NCBI RefSeq assembly: GCF_900105985.1
Contig: NZ_FNUB01000005.1
Location: 1,674,001-1,738,000, forward strand
Reading direction: 5' to 3'
From: Tenacibaculum sp. MAR_2010_89
GTDB lineage: Bacteria; Bacteroidota; Bacteroidia; Flavobacteriales; Flavobacteriaceae
Length of the DNA stretch: 64,000 nt
Every line of letters starts with the position of its first letter. Position 1 is the stretch's first letter. Of the stretch, positions 7,098-15,578 are shown in pieces. The notes under the pieces are model-generated. The model was not told the DNA's origin. It saw only the letters and a program-made list of their open reading frames with translations, and did not search any database. A program made the position numbers and the translations under genes.

Positions 7098-7505
7098 TTT
7101 TTAGTGCTACACAAACCAAATGTAAAACTAGAGCCATACTAAATACTCTTAAAACCAACCGAGGCAAAACGCTAGCCTTAACTATTTAAACAGAAAACAA
7201 CTTTAATTTTAAACAATCAAACCTGGAAGATATACTCAACTATAAAGCGTTTAGGTTGGTACATCGTTTTATTCACCACCACCTTTTTTGGAATAAGAAC
7301 GAGGTAGAACGCTAGCCTATAATTTTTCAATTACAAACTACATATTCAATATTTTCAACATATTTTAAATGGACAAAGAACACTTTGGCGTTTAGTTCCC
7401 AAAAAAGGATATTAATCTAATAATTTGCTAAATAAGCGATACTTTTAAAATACTTTCTTGAGCTTTTAAGTAATCTCAAATTTCATTCAGCACTATTAAT
7501 GGTAA
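6973..7505 (-). other. ORF-less first cassette (533 bp)
   Basis: This unit spans from the candidate attI junction (7506) to the crossover base of site 6967-7097. I found no convincing coding frame; the longest minus frame (6976-7167) starts with TTG and runs through the recombination site. It does contain a direct repeat: AGGCTAGCGTTCTACCTCG (302-320 of the 7 kb line, i.e. ending near 7301) and AGGCTAGCGTTTTGCCTCG (ending near 7161). It also has a box TACATTTG (minus, 7117-7124) fitting the flavobacterial -7 consensus. It could supply a promoter or small RNA for the downstream cassettes; this is speculative. Confidence 0.55.
7161..7318. repeat. pair of 18-21 bp direct repeats 140 bp apart
   Basis: GAGGCAAAACGCTAGCCT (7161-7178) recurs as GAGGTAGAACGCTAGCCT (7301-7318), 16 of 18 identical; each contains the palindrome GCTAGC. 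Both lie inside the ORF-less cassette beside the integrase. They may be binding sites for a regulator or accessory recombination sites. Confidence 0.6.
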
Positions 7506-7531
7506 CTCGTTATATAGAGAACAAAGTTCTC
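7500..7531 (-). other. candidate attI site
   Basis: Immediately after the integrase stop, the minus strand reads GAGAACTTTGTTCTC (7517-7531, a 6-bp hairpin with a 3-base loop), then TATATAACGAG, then GTTACCA (7500-7506). GTTACCATTAATAGTGCT (7489-7506) matches the complement of the first cassette's own R'' region, so the crossover would lie after the G at 7506. It lacks the large attC palindrome, as expected of attI. The location downstream of the integrase resembles 'reverse' integrons. Confidence 0.5.
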
Positions 7532-7533
7532 AT

Positions 7534-8727
7534 TTATTCGATTATTTTTCCGGATAAAAGGAACTTTTCTTCCTTTTTATCCCTATTTGCTAAAGATAAT
7601 AAAATTGTATCTAAAGGACTTTTTATGTCTAATAAATCTTTTTTAGCCACATGCGTGTATATCATAGTCGTTTCTGGTTTTGAATGCCCTAGTAATTCTT
7701 GTATATAGCGTAAACCTATTCCATTTTCAAGTAGATGTGTAGCATAACTATGTCTTAGTGTATGAGGTGTAATTACACGTTTTATATTCGCTAGTTTAGT
7801 TGAACGATGTAAAAACTTACGAATGCTACTTGTTGAATATTGTTTGTTAGGTAAGCCTTCTACAAAATACCTTTCAGGAGTATAAGTTTTTATATAGTTT
7901 TCTAATAGAGGTAAAAAACTTTTTGCTAAAACTACATATCTATCTTTTCTTCCTTTTCCATTTTTAATAAATAATTGACATCTATTAATATGAATATCTT
8001 TTAATTCTAAAGAAATTAATTCACTTATCCTTAAACCAGCAGAATAAATTAATGCTAAAACGGCTCTATGCTTTAGGTTTTTGGTAACCTGTAATAAGGT
8101 GATTATTTCTTCTTGAGATAAAATAGAAGGTAAAATTTTACTTTTACTGGGACGTTGTAGTTTTAAATTATCAATTTTACATGAGGGATAAAAAATAACA
8201 AATAATTTTATAGCACTTACAAATTGCCTTTGAGAGCTAATACTGTAATTTAAGGGAACAAAAATATTTTCAATAAATAGTTCAACATCTCTATTTATAA
8301 GTTTTTTTATAGGTTTTGGTTCTATGTAATTAATAAAATCTGCAACGAAAGTGAAATATGTTTTTATTGTACTTTCACTATATCGTTTACCCTTTAAATA
8401 TTGAACAAATTGCCTAATAAGTATTTTGTTTTCATAAGAAATATTTCTTTTTTCCTTTTTAGGTTTAATGGTCGGATTAATGGATAATGATGTGTCCAAA
8501 ACAAAAGAAGCTTCATGTTTTAAAGCATGTTGAATTTCAGCTAGTTTCTTTTCTGAAAAAGAACAGAGCCAGGAATGAAGAGTTTTACTCCAGTAGTAAC
8601 CATTAAGCTTTTTTAATTTTGAAATGATTAAATCTGAATAAGGAAATACAATAACTAAAACATCTTGTTTTTTATGTAAAACTCTTTTTATGGTAATAGA
8701 AATAGGGTAATCAGGTGTTTTTTTCAT
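7534..8727 (-). CDS. integron-integrase-like tyrosine recombinase
   Basis: This 397-aa protein is a tyrosine recombinase. Residues 1-85 form an extra N-terminal module (YWSKTLHSWLCSF); about 95-185 is a SAM-like core-binding domain; about 200-375 is the catalytic domain. All catalytic residues are visible: Arg233 (GLRISEL), Lys258 (GKGRKDR), His322/Arg325 (HTLRHS), His348 (LLGHS) and Tyr357 (MIYTHV). The tail TTMIYTHV...IKSPLD resembles IntI, but only about 56 residues separate KDR from TPHTLRHS, so the extra IntI domain between boxes I and II is absent. It is a plausible catalyst for the cassette array directly downstream on the same strand. A TATTTTTG box (8736-8743) lies 8 bp before the ATG and could give a nearly leaderless transcript. 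Confidence 0.85.
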   Translation of the reverse strand: MKKTPDYPISITIKRVLHKKQDVLVIVFPYSDLIISKLKKLNGYYWSKTLHSWLCSFSEKKLAEIQHALKHEASFVLDTSLSINPTIKPKKEKRNISYENKILIRQFVQYLKGKRYSESTIKTYFTFVADFINYIEPKPIKKLINRDVELFIENIFVPLNYSISSQRQFVSAIKLFVIFYPSCKIDNLKLQRPSKSKILPSILSQEEIITLLQVTKNLKHRAVLALIYSAGLRISELISLELKDIHINRCQLFIKNGKGRKDRYVVLAKSFLPLLENYIKTYTPERYFVEGLPNKQYSTSSIRKFLHRSTKLANIKRVITPHTLRHSYATHLLENGIGLRYIQELLGHSKPETTMIYTHVAKKDLLDIKSPLDTILLSLANRDKKEEKFLLSGKIIE

Positions 8728-8839
8728 AGCATTACCAAAAATACGAATATTATATTAATACCATTTACCACTTTCTTTACAGTAAATTTAAATGCTATTA
8801 TGTTATAATAGTAAAAAAATATTTTTTACTGTTAAAAAT

Positions 8840-8868
8840 AAAACCCTCACAAAATTTGTGAGGGTTTT
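8840..8868 (-). terminator. rho-independent terminator of the mutase gene
   Basis: A 14-base arm AAAACCCTCACAAA (8840-8853) has a perfect inverse at 8855-8868. On the minus strand the hairpin is followed by a U-rich stretch. It lies 27 bp after the acyl-CoA mutase stop and also insulates the integrase gene. Confidence 0.85.
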
Positions 8869-8894
8869 AGATATCTATAAAAAGGTAATACTTA

Positions 8895-10337
8895 TTACAT
8901 ATTACGTCTATATTGCCCTCCAACTTTAAATAAAGCTTGAGTAATTTGTCCTAATGAACAATACTTAGTAGCTTCCATTAATTTGTCAAATAAATTTTCG
9001 TTTTGAATAGCTGCTTCTTGTAAAATAGCTAACTGTTCTTGAACTTTTCCGTCATTAGCTTTGTTAAGTAGCTCTTTTGTTTGAATTTGGAATTGCTTTT
9101 CTTCTTCCGTTGCACGAATAACTTCTGCTGGTTGTACGGTTGGAGATCCCTTAGAACTTAAAAATGTATTTACACCAATAATAGGGAACTCACCAGTATG
9201 TTTTAAAGTTTCATAATACAAGCTTTCTTCTTGTATTTTTGAACGTTGATACATAGTTTCCATTGCGCCTAAAACTCCACCACGTTCAGTGATTCTATCA
9301 AATTCTTCTAAAACTGCAGCTTCAACCAAGTCAGTCAATTCTTCAATAATGAATGATCCTTGTATAGGATTTTCATTTTTAGCTAACCCTAATTCTTTAT
9401 TAATAATTAATTGAATTGCCATTGCTCTACGTACTGATTCTTCAGTAGGCGTTGTAATTGCTTCATCATATGCATTGGTATGTAATGAATTACAATTATC
9501 ATATATAGCATATAAAGCTTGTAATGTAGTACGAATATCATTAAAATCAATTTCTTGAGCGTGTAAAGAACGACCAGAAGTTTGAATATGGTACTTTAAC
9601 ATTTGTGCTCTTGGGTTAGCATTGTATTTGTTTTTTAATGCTTTAGCCCATATTTTACGAGCCACACGACCTATTACAGAATATTCAGGATCAATTCCAT
9701 TAGAGAAAAAGAATGATAAATTTGGTCCAAATTTATTAATATCCATTCCTCTAGATAAATAGTATTCAACATAGGTAAATCCATTGGCTAAGGTTAGCGC
9801 TAATTGAGTGATTGGATTAGCACCAGCTTCTGCAATATGGTACCCAGAAATAGAAACAGAATAAAAATTACGAACTTGTTTGTTTATAAAATATTCTTGA
9901 ACATCTCCCATTAAACGTAAAGCAAATTCTGTAGAAAAAATGCATGTGTTTTGAGCCTGATCTTCTTTTAAAATATCTGCTTGTACTGTACCACGAACTT
10001 GTGCTAATGTAGTAGTTTTAATATCAGCATAAACATCGGCAGGTAAAACCATATCACCTGTTAAACCTAATAAAAGTAAACCTAAACCATCATTTCCTTC
10101 AGGTAGTTCACCTTGATATTTAGGTCTATCCAATCCTTTAGAATCATAAATTTCTTTAAATTTAGTTTCAACTTGTTTTTCTAGTTTGTTCTCTTTGATG
10201 TACTTCTCACAATTCTGATCGATAGCAGCATTCATAAAGAATCCTAATAACATTGGTGCTGGACCATTAATAGTCATAGAAACTGAGGTCATAGCATGAC
10301 TTAAATCGAAACCTGAGTATAGTTTTTTTTGCATCAT
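8895..10337 (-). CDS. icmF: IcmF-type acyl-CoA mutase, C-terminal part (after frameshift)
   Basis: This frame encodes most of the TIM-barrel mutase domain of a fused B12-dependent acyl-CoA mutase. Continuity with the upstream frame is direct: CLDDAKK ends the shared part, and [20 protein letters not shown] continues here. Later segments include a barrel core with [39 protein letters not shown] and the IcmF-like ending [18 protein letters not shown]. As an independent gene it would begin [10 protein letters not shown], which cuts into a conserved region, so a separate start is unlikely. One A too many at 10323-10330 causes the split. A terminator follows at 8840-8868. Confidence 0.85.
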   Translation of the reverse strand: MMQKKLYSGFDLSHAMTSVSMTINGPAPMLLGFFMNAAIDQNCEKYIKENKLEKQVETKFKEIYDSKGLDRPKYQGELPEGNDGLGLLLLGLTGDMVLPADVYADIKTTTLAQVRGTVQADILKEDQAQNTCIFSTEFALRLMGDVQEYFINKQVRNFYSVSISGYHIAEAGANPITQLALTLANGFTYVEYYLSRGMDINKFGPNLSFFFSNGIDPEYSVIGRVARKIWAKALKNKYNANPRAQMLKYHIQTSGRSLHAQEIDFNDIRTTLQALYAIYDNCNSLHTNAYDEAITTPTEESVRRAMAIQLIINKELGLAKNENPIQGSFIIEELTDLVEAAVLEEFDRITERGGVLGAMETMYQRSKIQEESLYYETLKHTGEFPIIGVNTFLSSKGSPTVQPAEVIRATEEEKQFQIQTKELLNKANDGKVQEQLAILQEAAIQNENLFDKLMEATKYCSLGQITQALFKVGGQYRRNM

Positions 10338-12327
10338 CTAAGCAGCAAATTGAAACTCCTGCATTACCAATTTTACCATAAATATCAGGTCTGTGACCAG
10401 GGTCATTACCATATAAAGTAACAGAATCAAAAGCAGTAGATAAACGTTTTGCAGGCATACCTAAACTTACATAATGAAAACGTCTATTTGTTCGTTCCGG
10501 GCCACCTTCACCAGCAAACATTCTTGTAGGATCTTCACCTGTACGTTTAAAAGGATATAAACCAGATGCATAAGGGAATTCTCCAGGAACATTTTCTTGT
10601 AAATTCCAACGTAATAAATCTCCCCAAGCTTGGTATTTTGGAAGTGCTACTTTTGGTATTTGAGAATGAGAAAGAGACTCAGTGTGTGTTGCTATTTTAA
10701 TTTCTTTATCACGTACTTTAAACGTGTAAATAGGGTTTTTATACTTCTGTACTTTTTCTTGCCAGTTTAAAATGACTTCCCAATTATGAGGGTCAAGATT
10801 TAGTTTTACCTTATCAAATTGAGCTATTAAAAGCTTAATGAAATCTTGTTCATCGTTTTGAGTTTCTTGTAAAATTTCATCTTCATTTAATCCTGTTTTA
10901 ATAATTTTAACATCCGAATTAACTATTGATTCTATAGTTTGATGAATACCATATAATTTTTGAGCAACAATTACTTGACTGTCAACTTTTTTATCATATG
11001 CTCTATTGTTTTCAGATATTTCAGATAAATAACGAACTCTACTTGGTGGAATTACAAATATCTTTTCAGACATTTCTTTGGTAATTTCCATATTAGACTT
11101 TAAATCTGCTCCAGTTTTTTCAACTAATTTATCCATAATACGTTTGTATAGCGTATTCATTCCAGGATCATTAAATTGAGAGGCAATAGTACCAAAAACA
11201 GGCATGTCATCCATATGAACATCCCATAAATTATTATTACGCATGTATTGTTTTTTTACATCACGTATAGCGTCTAAGGCACCACGTTTATCAAATTTAT
11301 TGATTGCAACCAAATCAGCAAAATCAAGCATGTCAATTTTTTCTAATTGAGTAGCAGCCCCAAATTCAGGAGTCATTACATATAAAGAAGTATCTGAATG
11401 TTCAATAATTTCCGTATCAGATTGCCCAATTCCAGAAGTTTCTAAGATGATTAAATCAAATTCAGCAGCTTTTAAAACTTCAACTGCTTCATTTACATAT
11501 TTTGATAAGGCTAAATTAGATTGACGAGTAGCTAATGATCGCATGTAAACACGGTCATTATTAATAGCATTCATACGAATACGGTCTCCTAATAAAGCTC
11601 CACCAGTTTTACGTTTAGAAGGATCTACAGAAATTAATCCTATTGTTTTTTCAGGAAAATCAATTAAAAAACGACGAACTAACTCATCTACTAATGAAGA
11701 TTTTCCAGCACCACCAGTTCCAGTTATCCCTAAAACAGGTGTTTTAGAATTTTTGTTTTTTTCATGAATGGTATCTAAAGTTTCTTTAGCTACTTCAGGG
11801 AAATTCTCAGCAGAAGATATTACACGAGCTATGCTACCAATTTCTTTAGAAGCTAATTTTTTAACCTCTCCATTTAAAACATCACCAATAGCAAAATCAG
11901 AAGTTTTTACTAAATCATTAATCATGCCTTGTAAACCTAATTCTCTTCCATCATCAGGAGAATAAATACGAGTTATTCCATAATCCATCAATTCTTTAAT
12001 CTCTTCAGGAAGAATAACTCCACCACCTCCACCAAAAATTTTGATGTGAGTAGCTCCTTTTTCTTGAAGCAAATCATACATATACTTAAAATACTCATTG
12101 TGACCACCTTGGTATGATGTCATTGCTATAGCATTTGCATCTTCTTGAATAGCACAGTTCACTACTTCTTCAACGCTTCTATCATGCCCTAAGTGAATTA
12201 CTTCAACACCAGTTGATTGTATAATTCTTCTCATGATATTAATAGCAGCATCGTGCCCATCAAAAAGAGAGGCAGCAGTTACAATTCGTACTTTATGTAT
12301 AGGTTTATAAGGAGTTATTTGTTCCAT
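10267..12327 (-). CDS. icmF: IcmF-type acyl-CoA mutase, N-terminal part (B12-binding, GTPase, start of mutase)
   Basis: This is the first part of a fused adenosylcobalamin-dependent mutase of the IcmF/MeaI architecture, which interconverts branched and linear acyl-CoAs such as isobutyryl- and butyryl-CoA. Domains, numbered from the upstream ATG 12354: B12 binding (about 20-150, [10 protein letters not shown] with His34 as lower ligand); a MeaB-like GTPase chaperone with P-loop GTGGAGKSS (212-220); then the mutase N-terminus with [17 protein letters not shown] and [12 protein letters not shown] chose the ATG at 12325-12327 (MEQITPYKP) because family proteins usually start there. After DDAKK the frame is lost: 8 A's where 7 would keep frame, giving an unrelated tail [10 protein letters not shown]. 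Confidence 0.87.
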   Translation of the reverse strand: MEQITPYKPIHKVRIVTAASLFDGHDAAINIMRRIIQSTGVEVIHLGHDRSVEEVVNCAIQEDANAIAMTSYQGGHNEYFKYMYDLLQEKGATHIKIFGGGGGVILPEEIKELMDYGITRIYSPDDGRELGLQGMINDLVKTSDFAIGDVLNGEVKKLASKEIGSIARVISSAENFPEVAKETLDTIHEKNKNSKTPVLGITGTGGAGKSSLVDELVRRFLIDFPEKTIGLISVDPSKRKTGGALLGDRIRMNAINNDRVYMRSLATRQSNLALSKYVNEAVEVLKAAEFDLIILETSGIGQSDTEIIEHSDTSLYVMTPEFGAATQLEKIDMLDFADLVAINKFDKRGALDAIRDVKKQYMRNNNLWDVHMDDMPVFGTIASQFNDPGMNTLYKRIMDKLVEKTGADLKSNMEITKEMSEKIFVIPPSRVRYLSEISENNRAYDKKVDSQVIVAQKLYGIHQTIESIVNSDVKIIKTGLNEDEILQETQNDEQDFIKLLIAQFDKVKLNLDPHNWEVILNWQEKVQKYKNPIYTFKVRDKEIKIATHTESLSHSQIPKVALPKYQAWGDLLRWNLQENVPGEFPYASGLYPFKRTGEDPTRMFAGEGGPERTNRRFHYVSLGMPAKRLSTAFDSVTLYGNDPGHRPDIYGKIGNAGVSICCLDDAKKTILRFRFKSCYDLSFYDY

Positions 12328-12563
12328 TCGTAAATTAACTTGAATTATTGGCATGCAATTTACGGAAATATTAAAAAATATTCCGATTTATTAAGAATAA
12401 TAAGAAGGTAATTATAGGGAGAAAGTAATGAAAACTGTTAAACTTACTATAAAGTCTTTTTAAGGAGGAAATTTTTTAACAAGTTAAACGCTTAAAACTG
12501 GGGTTTTGATTTGTAACAAAAATTAAATTAAAACATCTAATATTTATATTTTGTTAAATTAAT

Positions 12564-13658
12564 ATGGGAATTTTAGAACAGCTAACAATATTTGTAAGTT
12601 TATTAGCCGCATTTGCAGGAGTTATGATTGGTTTTTTGTTTTTAACATTAAAAATAAAAAATCAAGCCAGGAATATTTTTTTAATTCTTTTTTTGTGGAG
12701 TTTAAGCATTGATATATTTAATGACTTTTTAAAAGATAAAGAGCTGTTCAATTTATTTAGTCATTTATCTATAAAACTAAATACATATCTATTCATAATT
12801 CCATCGTTATTTCTTTATTTGGTTACAATAAGTAAAGATAAAAAGGCTTTATGGTGGTTGCTTTTGTATGTTCCTGGAATATTTTTAAATCTTTTCTCAT
12901 ATAAAGATTCTGAATTAGAAGAGGTTTTATATGAGTTAGTATACTTACTAATAAACATACCTTTACTAATTATTAGTTTTTATAAATTAAGAAAGTTTAA
13001 AGAACGGTTAGAGAGTTACTATTCTTATGTAGAAAATAAAACACTTTCATGGATTAAAGTGATAATGATTACAATTGTATGCCTGCATGTATTTATGTTT
13101 GTTTGTGGCATGTTATTTATTAATGAAGAGAATCAGTTTTTAGAAAATAGTATAGATTTTATAGTAACTGGAGTTACTTTTTTTATTGTATACTGGGTTG
13201 GTTATAATGGTTTTCAACAAATAGCACATGTAGAAGAAGTTTCAGAAATCGAAATTCCAACAGAAATTATTAAAGGAAATATTAAAATTGATGAAAGTTT
13301 AGAAGATTTAAAGTATGTAGAACTTTGTAATGAAATACAAAAAGAAAAGTATTTTACGAATCCTAATTTGACCATAAAATTATTATCTGAGTTGTTAGCT
13401 TTAAAGGAAAGAGAGTTGTCTAGTTTAATAAATTTATGTGCAAAAAAGAATTTTCATCATTTTATAAACCAGTTTCGTATTACAGAATTTAAAAAATTGA
13501 TTAATTCTGAAAAAGCAAAGCAATATTCTATACTAGGATTAGCTAAAGAAGCAGGGTTTTCTTCTAAATCAACTTTTTATAAAGCGTTTAAAGATTCAGA
13601 ATGTGTTACTCCAAGTGAATATAAAAACAAATTAAAATCGGTTGCGGATTTAAATTAA
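12564..13658 (+). CDS. membrane-anchored AraC-family transcriptional regulator
   Basis: This 364-aa protein has about seven hydrophobic helices in residues 5-225 (FVSLLAAFAGVMIGFLFLT, YLFIIPSLFLYLVT, FIVTGVTFFIVYWVG) and a cytoplasmic AraC-type double HTH domain at about 255-355 (LTIKLLSELLALKERELSS, ILGLAKEAGFSSKSTFYKAF). Such one-component membrane regulators are common in Flavobacteriaceae, but their ligands are mostly unknown. It is divergent from icmF with 209 bp between; a role in regulating either flank is possible, not shown. A palindrome lies 40 bp downstream (13699-13718). Confidence 0.85.
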   Translation: MGILEQLTIFVSLLAAFAGVMIGFLFLTLKIKNQARNIFLILFLWSLSIDIFNDFLKDKELFNLFSHLSIKLNTYLFIIPSLFLYLVTISKDKKALWWLLLYVPGIFLNLFSYKDSELEEVLYELVYLLINIPLLIISFYKLRKFKERLESYYSYVENKTLSWIKVIMITIVCLHVFMFVCGMLFINEENQFLENSIDFIVTGVTFFIVYWVGYNGFQQIAHVEEVSEIEIPTEIIKGNIKIDESLEDLKYVELCNEIQKEKYFTNPNLTIKLLSELLALKERELSSLINLCAKKNFHHFINQFRITEFKKLINSEKAKQYSILGLAKEAGFSSKSTFYKAFKDSECVTPSEYKNKLKSVADLN

Positions 13659-14208
13659 ACCTACTTTTATTAAAGACAAAGAAATTTAAATGTCGAATAA
13701 GTGATACTTATATCACTTGGATACTCCTTTTTACAGGCTTATCGAAAAAAATCCAGTTTCATCGTTTTAGGTGAAAATATACTTCTATTCCTAAATAGTT
13801 TTGTCATATAATTTAAAACTATATAACAAATGAAAATATGTTCAGATGTGTTATTTGATGTATTTACTTTTATAATTCATGTACTACAAAATAGTTATAA
13901 AGTAAAGGGGGTTGTTAAAGAGGAAATTTCAATAGAAAACTTATGGAGTGGTAATATAATATTGAATACTTCAAAAGAAATTGCAACATATAACTATGGG
14001 TTTTATATTATAAACTTAAAAAAAAGAAATCTATGAGTTATTGGTTACTTATATAGGTGTTAAAGTGTCCGGGTACGTGTTCTCGGACTGATTAAATCCA
14101 TTTTTTTTATTGATTCAGTGTTTCTTTGCTGACTGTTGATCCTATGTTGTTACTTTAAAATATGCATTAGTAATAAGGAAAAATGAATATTAATTTAATA
14201 TATAAAAA
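13659..14208. other. intergenic stretch with a 20-bp palindrome; no convincing gene
   Basis: AAGTGATA-CTTA-TATCACTT (13699-13718) is a perfect 8-bp inverted repeat, suitable as a dimer-binding operator or a small hairpin. There is no U-run after it, so it is not an obvious terminator. A 68-codon frame at 13830-14036 has no recognisable domain. The ATG of the next gene follows an A/T-rich leader. Confidence 0.5.
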
Positions 14209-14589
14209 ATGAAAAAAAAAGCAATAGTAATTATCTTGTTATGGTTAGGATGTGGTTCAGCATTTAGCCAAGAAATTTCAACTCAAATCATTGGGAAATG
14301 GAAGTTGAAAGAAGTTGGAATGATGGGGCAAAAAGGAAGCCCTTTAGAAGTTTTTGGAGTAGCAGAAGCGTATCAAGAATATACAAAACCAAATAAGTTT
14401 ACGGGATTTTTAGGTGAAAAAGTTACGGGTAAATTTAAAATAGATAAAGCAGCTAATAAAATTGAAATCGATGTAAATAACGAAAGCACAATTTTTAAAA
14501 TTAAAACCTTTACTACTAAAAATATGGTTTTGAATTTAAAAACTGAAGAAGGTGTTATTACTTTATATTATGAAAAAGTAACTAAATAA
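14209..14589 (+). CDS. secreted lipocalin-like protein
   Basis: This 126-aa protein has a signal peptide (about 1-20, ending SAFSQ). A small beta-barrel-like sequence with the lipocalin-like opening IIGKWKLKEV follows, then GKFKIDKAANKIEI and a terminal TLYYEKVTK. Such lipocalin_like/DUF proteins in Bacteroidota are periplasmic and bind unknown small hydrophobic ligands. It precedes a fatty-acid-hydroxylase-type gene by 133 bp. A lipid-related role is plausible but is an inference from the neighbourhood. Confidence 0.65.
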   Translation: MKKKAIVIILLWLGCGSAFSQEISTQIIGKWKLKEVGMMGQKGSPLEVFGVAEAYQEYTKPNKFTGFLGEKVTGKFKIDKAANKIEIDVNNESTIFKIKTFTTKNMVLNLKTEEGVITLYYEKVTK

Positions 14590-14722
14590 TTTACTTCTAT
14601 TTAGTTCAATCCTAAATTTAAATTACACTAGCTATCGCTATTTTATATAAAAATATAGCGTAGAGAATTATAACTATCAATCAACCAAACTAAATAAGTT
14701 ATAATCGTATAAAAAACCTACT

Positions 14723-15571
14723 ATGTCAATACTTAATGAAAACCCTTTGGTTTTACAGTTAATCGCCTATGCCTTAATTATTTTTTTCTTTTGGGGCTTA
14801 GAGCTGATTTTATTTTCTGAAAAAGTAAAAAAGAAAGCCTTGCATTCTTTGTTAAATGCAAAGTTTATAATTTTTGTGCTACCAGTTCAATTAGCACTTT
14901 CTACTATTGTTTTTATTGTTGCAAATTGGACACAAGATAAACAATGGGGGCTTGTTTATCAGTTACCATTAAATGAGTTCTCTATAGCTCATTTTTTGGT
15001 GGCTTTTATTTGTATAGATTTTTTTGACTATTGGTATCATGTAATGATGCATAGAGTTCCTTTTTTTTGGAGATTCCATCAAGTACATCATAGCGACATG
15101 GATGTAGATATTTCAACAACAGTAAGAGAACACCCAGGTGAAACAACAGTAAGAGTAAGTTTTTTAATAGGTATAGTTTTCATTTTAGGAGTACCAGTAC
15201 AGTTCTTGTTAATTAAACAGTTTATTCAAAGTTTTATTAATTTAACATCACACTCAAAGGCTAAATTACCAGATCGTTATAATGCGATAATATCATTAAT
15301 TTTTGTAACCCCAAATACTCATCATATACACCATCATTATGTATTACCACAAACTGATAGTAATTATGGAGACATTTTTTCAATCTGGGATCGTGTTTTT
15401 TCTACATTTAGTAAAATGAAACAATCAGAAATTGTTCATGGCATAGATACCAATATGAATGTGGAAGAAAATAAAGATTTCAAAAACTTAATAACTCGTC
15501 CATTTGATGGAAACAGGGTTCATTCAACAAATCCTATTTACAAAAAAAACAAATTAAAAACCGTAAAGTAG
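14723..15571 (+). CDS. fatty acid hydroxylase / sterol desaturase family protein
   Basis: This 282-aa integral membrane di-iron oxygenase candidate carries the histidine clusters of the family: DYWYHVMMHR, FHQVHHSD and THHIHHHY. The last is a typical HxxHH box. About four membrane helices flank them (residues 10-30, 45-67, 90-108, 145-165). The C-terminal polar segment is short. Related enzymes hydroxylate or desaturate fatty acids, sterols or carotenoids; the substrate here is unknown. It is followed after 7 bp by a DUF5686 gene on the same strand, so the two are probably co-transcribed. Confidence 0.85.
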   Translation: MSILNENPLVLQLIAYALIIFFFWGLELILFSEKVKKKALHSLLNAKFIIFVLPVQLALSTIVFIVANWTQDKQWGLVYQLPLNEFSIAHFLVAFICIDFFDYWYHVMMHRVPFFWRFHQVHHSDMDVDISTTVREHPGETTVRVSFLIGIVFILGVPVQFLLIKQFIQSFINLTSHSKAKLPDRYNAIISLIFVTPNTHHIHHHYVLPQTDSNYGDIFSIWDRVFSTFSKMKQSEIVHGIDTNMNVEENKDFKNLITRPFDGNRVHSTNPIYKKNKLKTVK

Positions 15572-15578
15572 TTTTATA

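Noticed and set aside
6976..7167. 63-codon minus-strand frame beside the DUF1963 cassette
   Set aside because: It starts with TTG, has no recognisable domain and runs through nearly the whole attC-like site 6967-7097; the palindrome explains the sequence better.
13830..14036. 68-codon plus-strand frame after the AraC regulator
   Set aside because: No domain, no convincing promoter, composition like the flanking spacer. It might be a real small protein, but I cannot support it.
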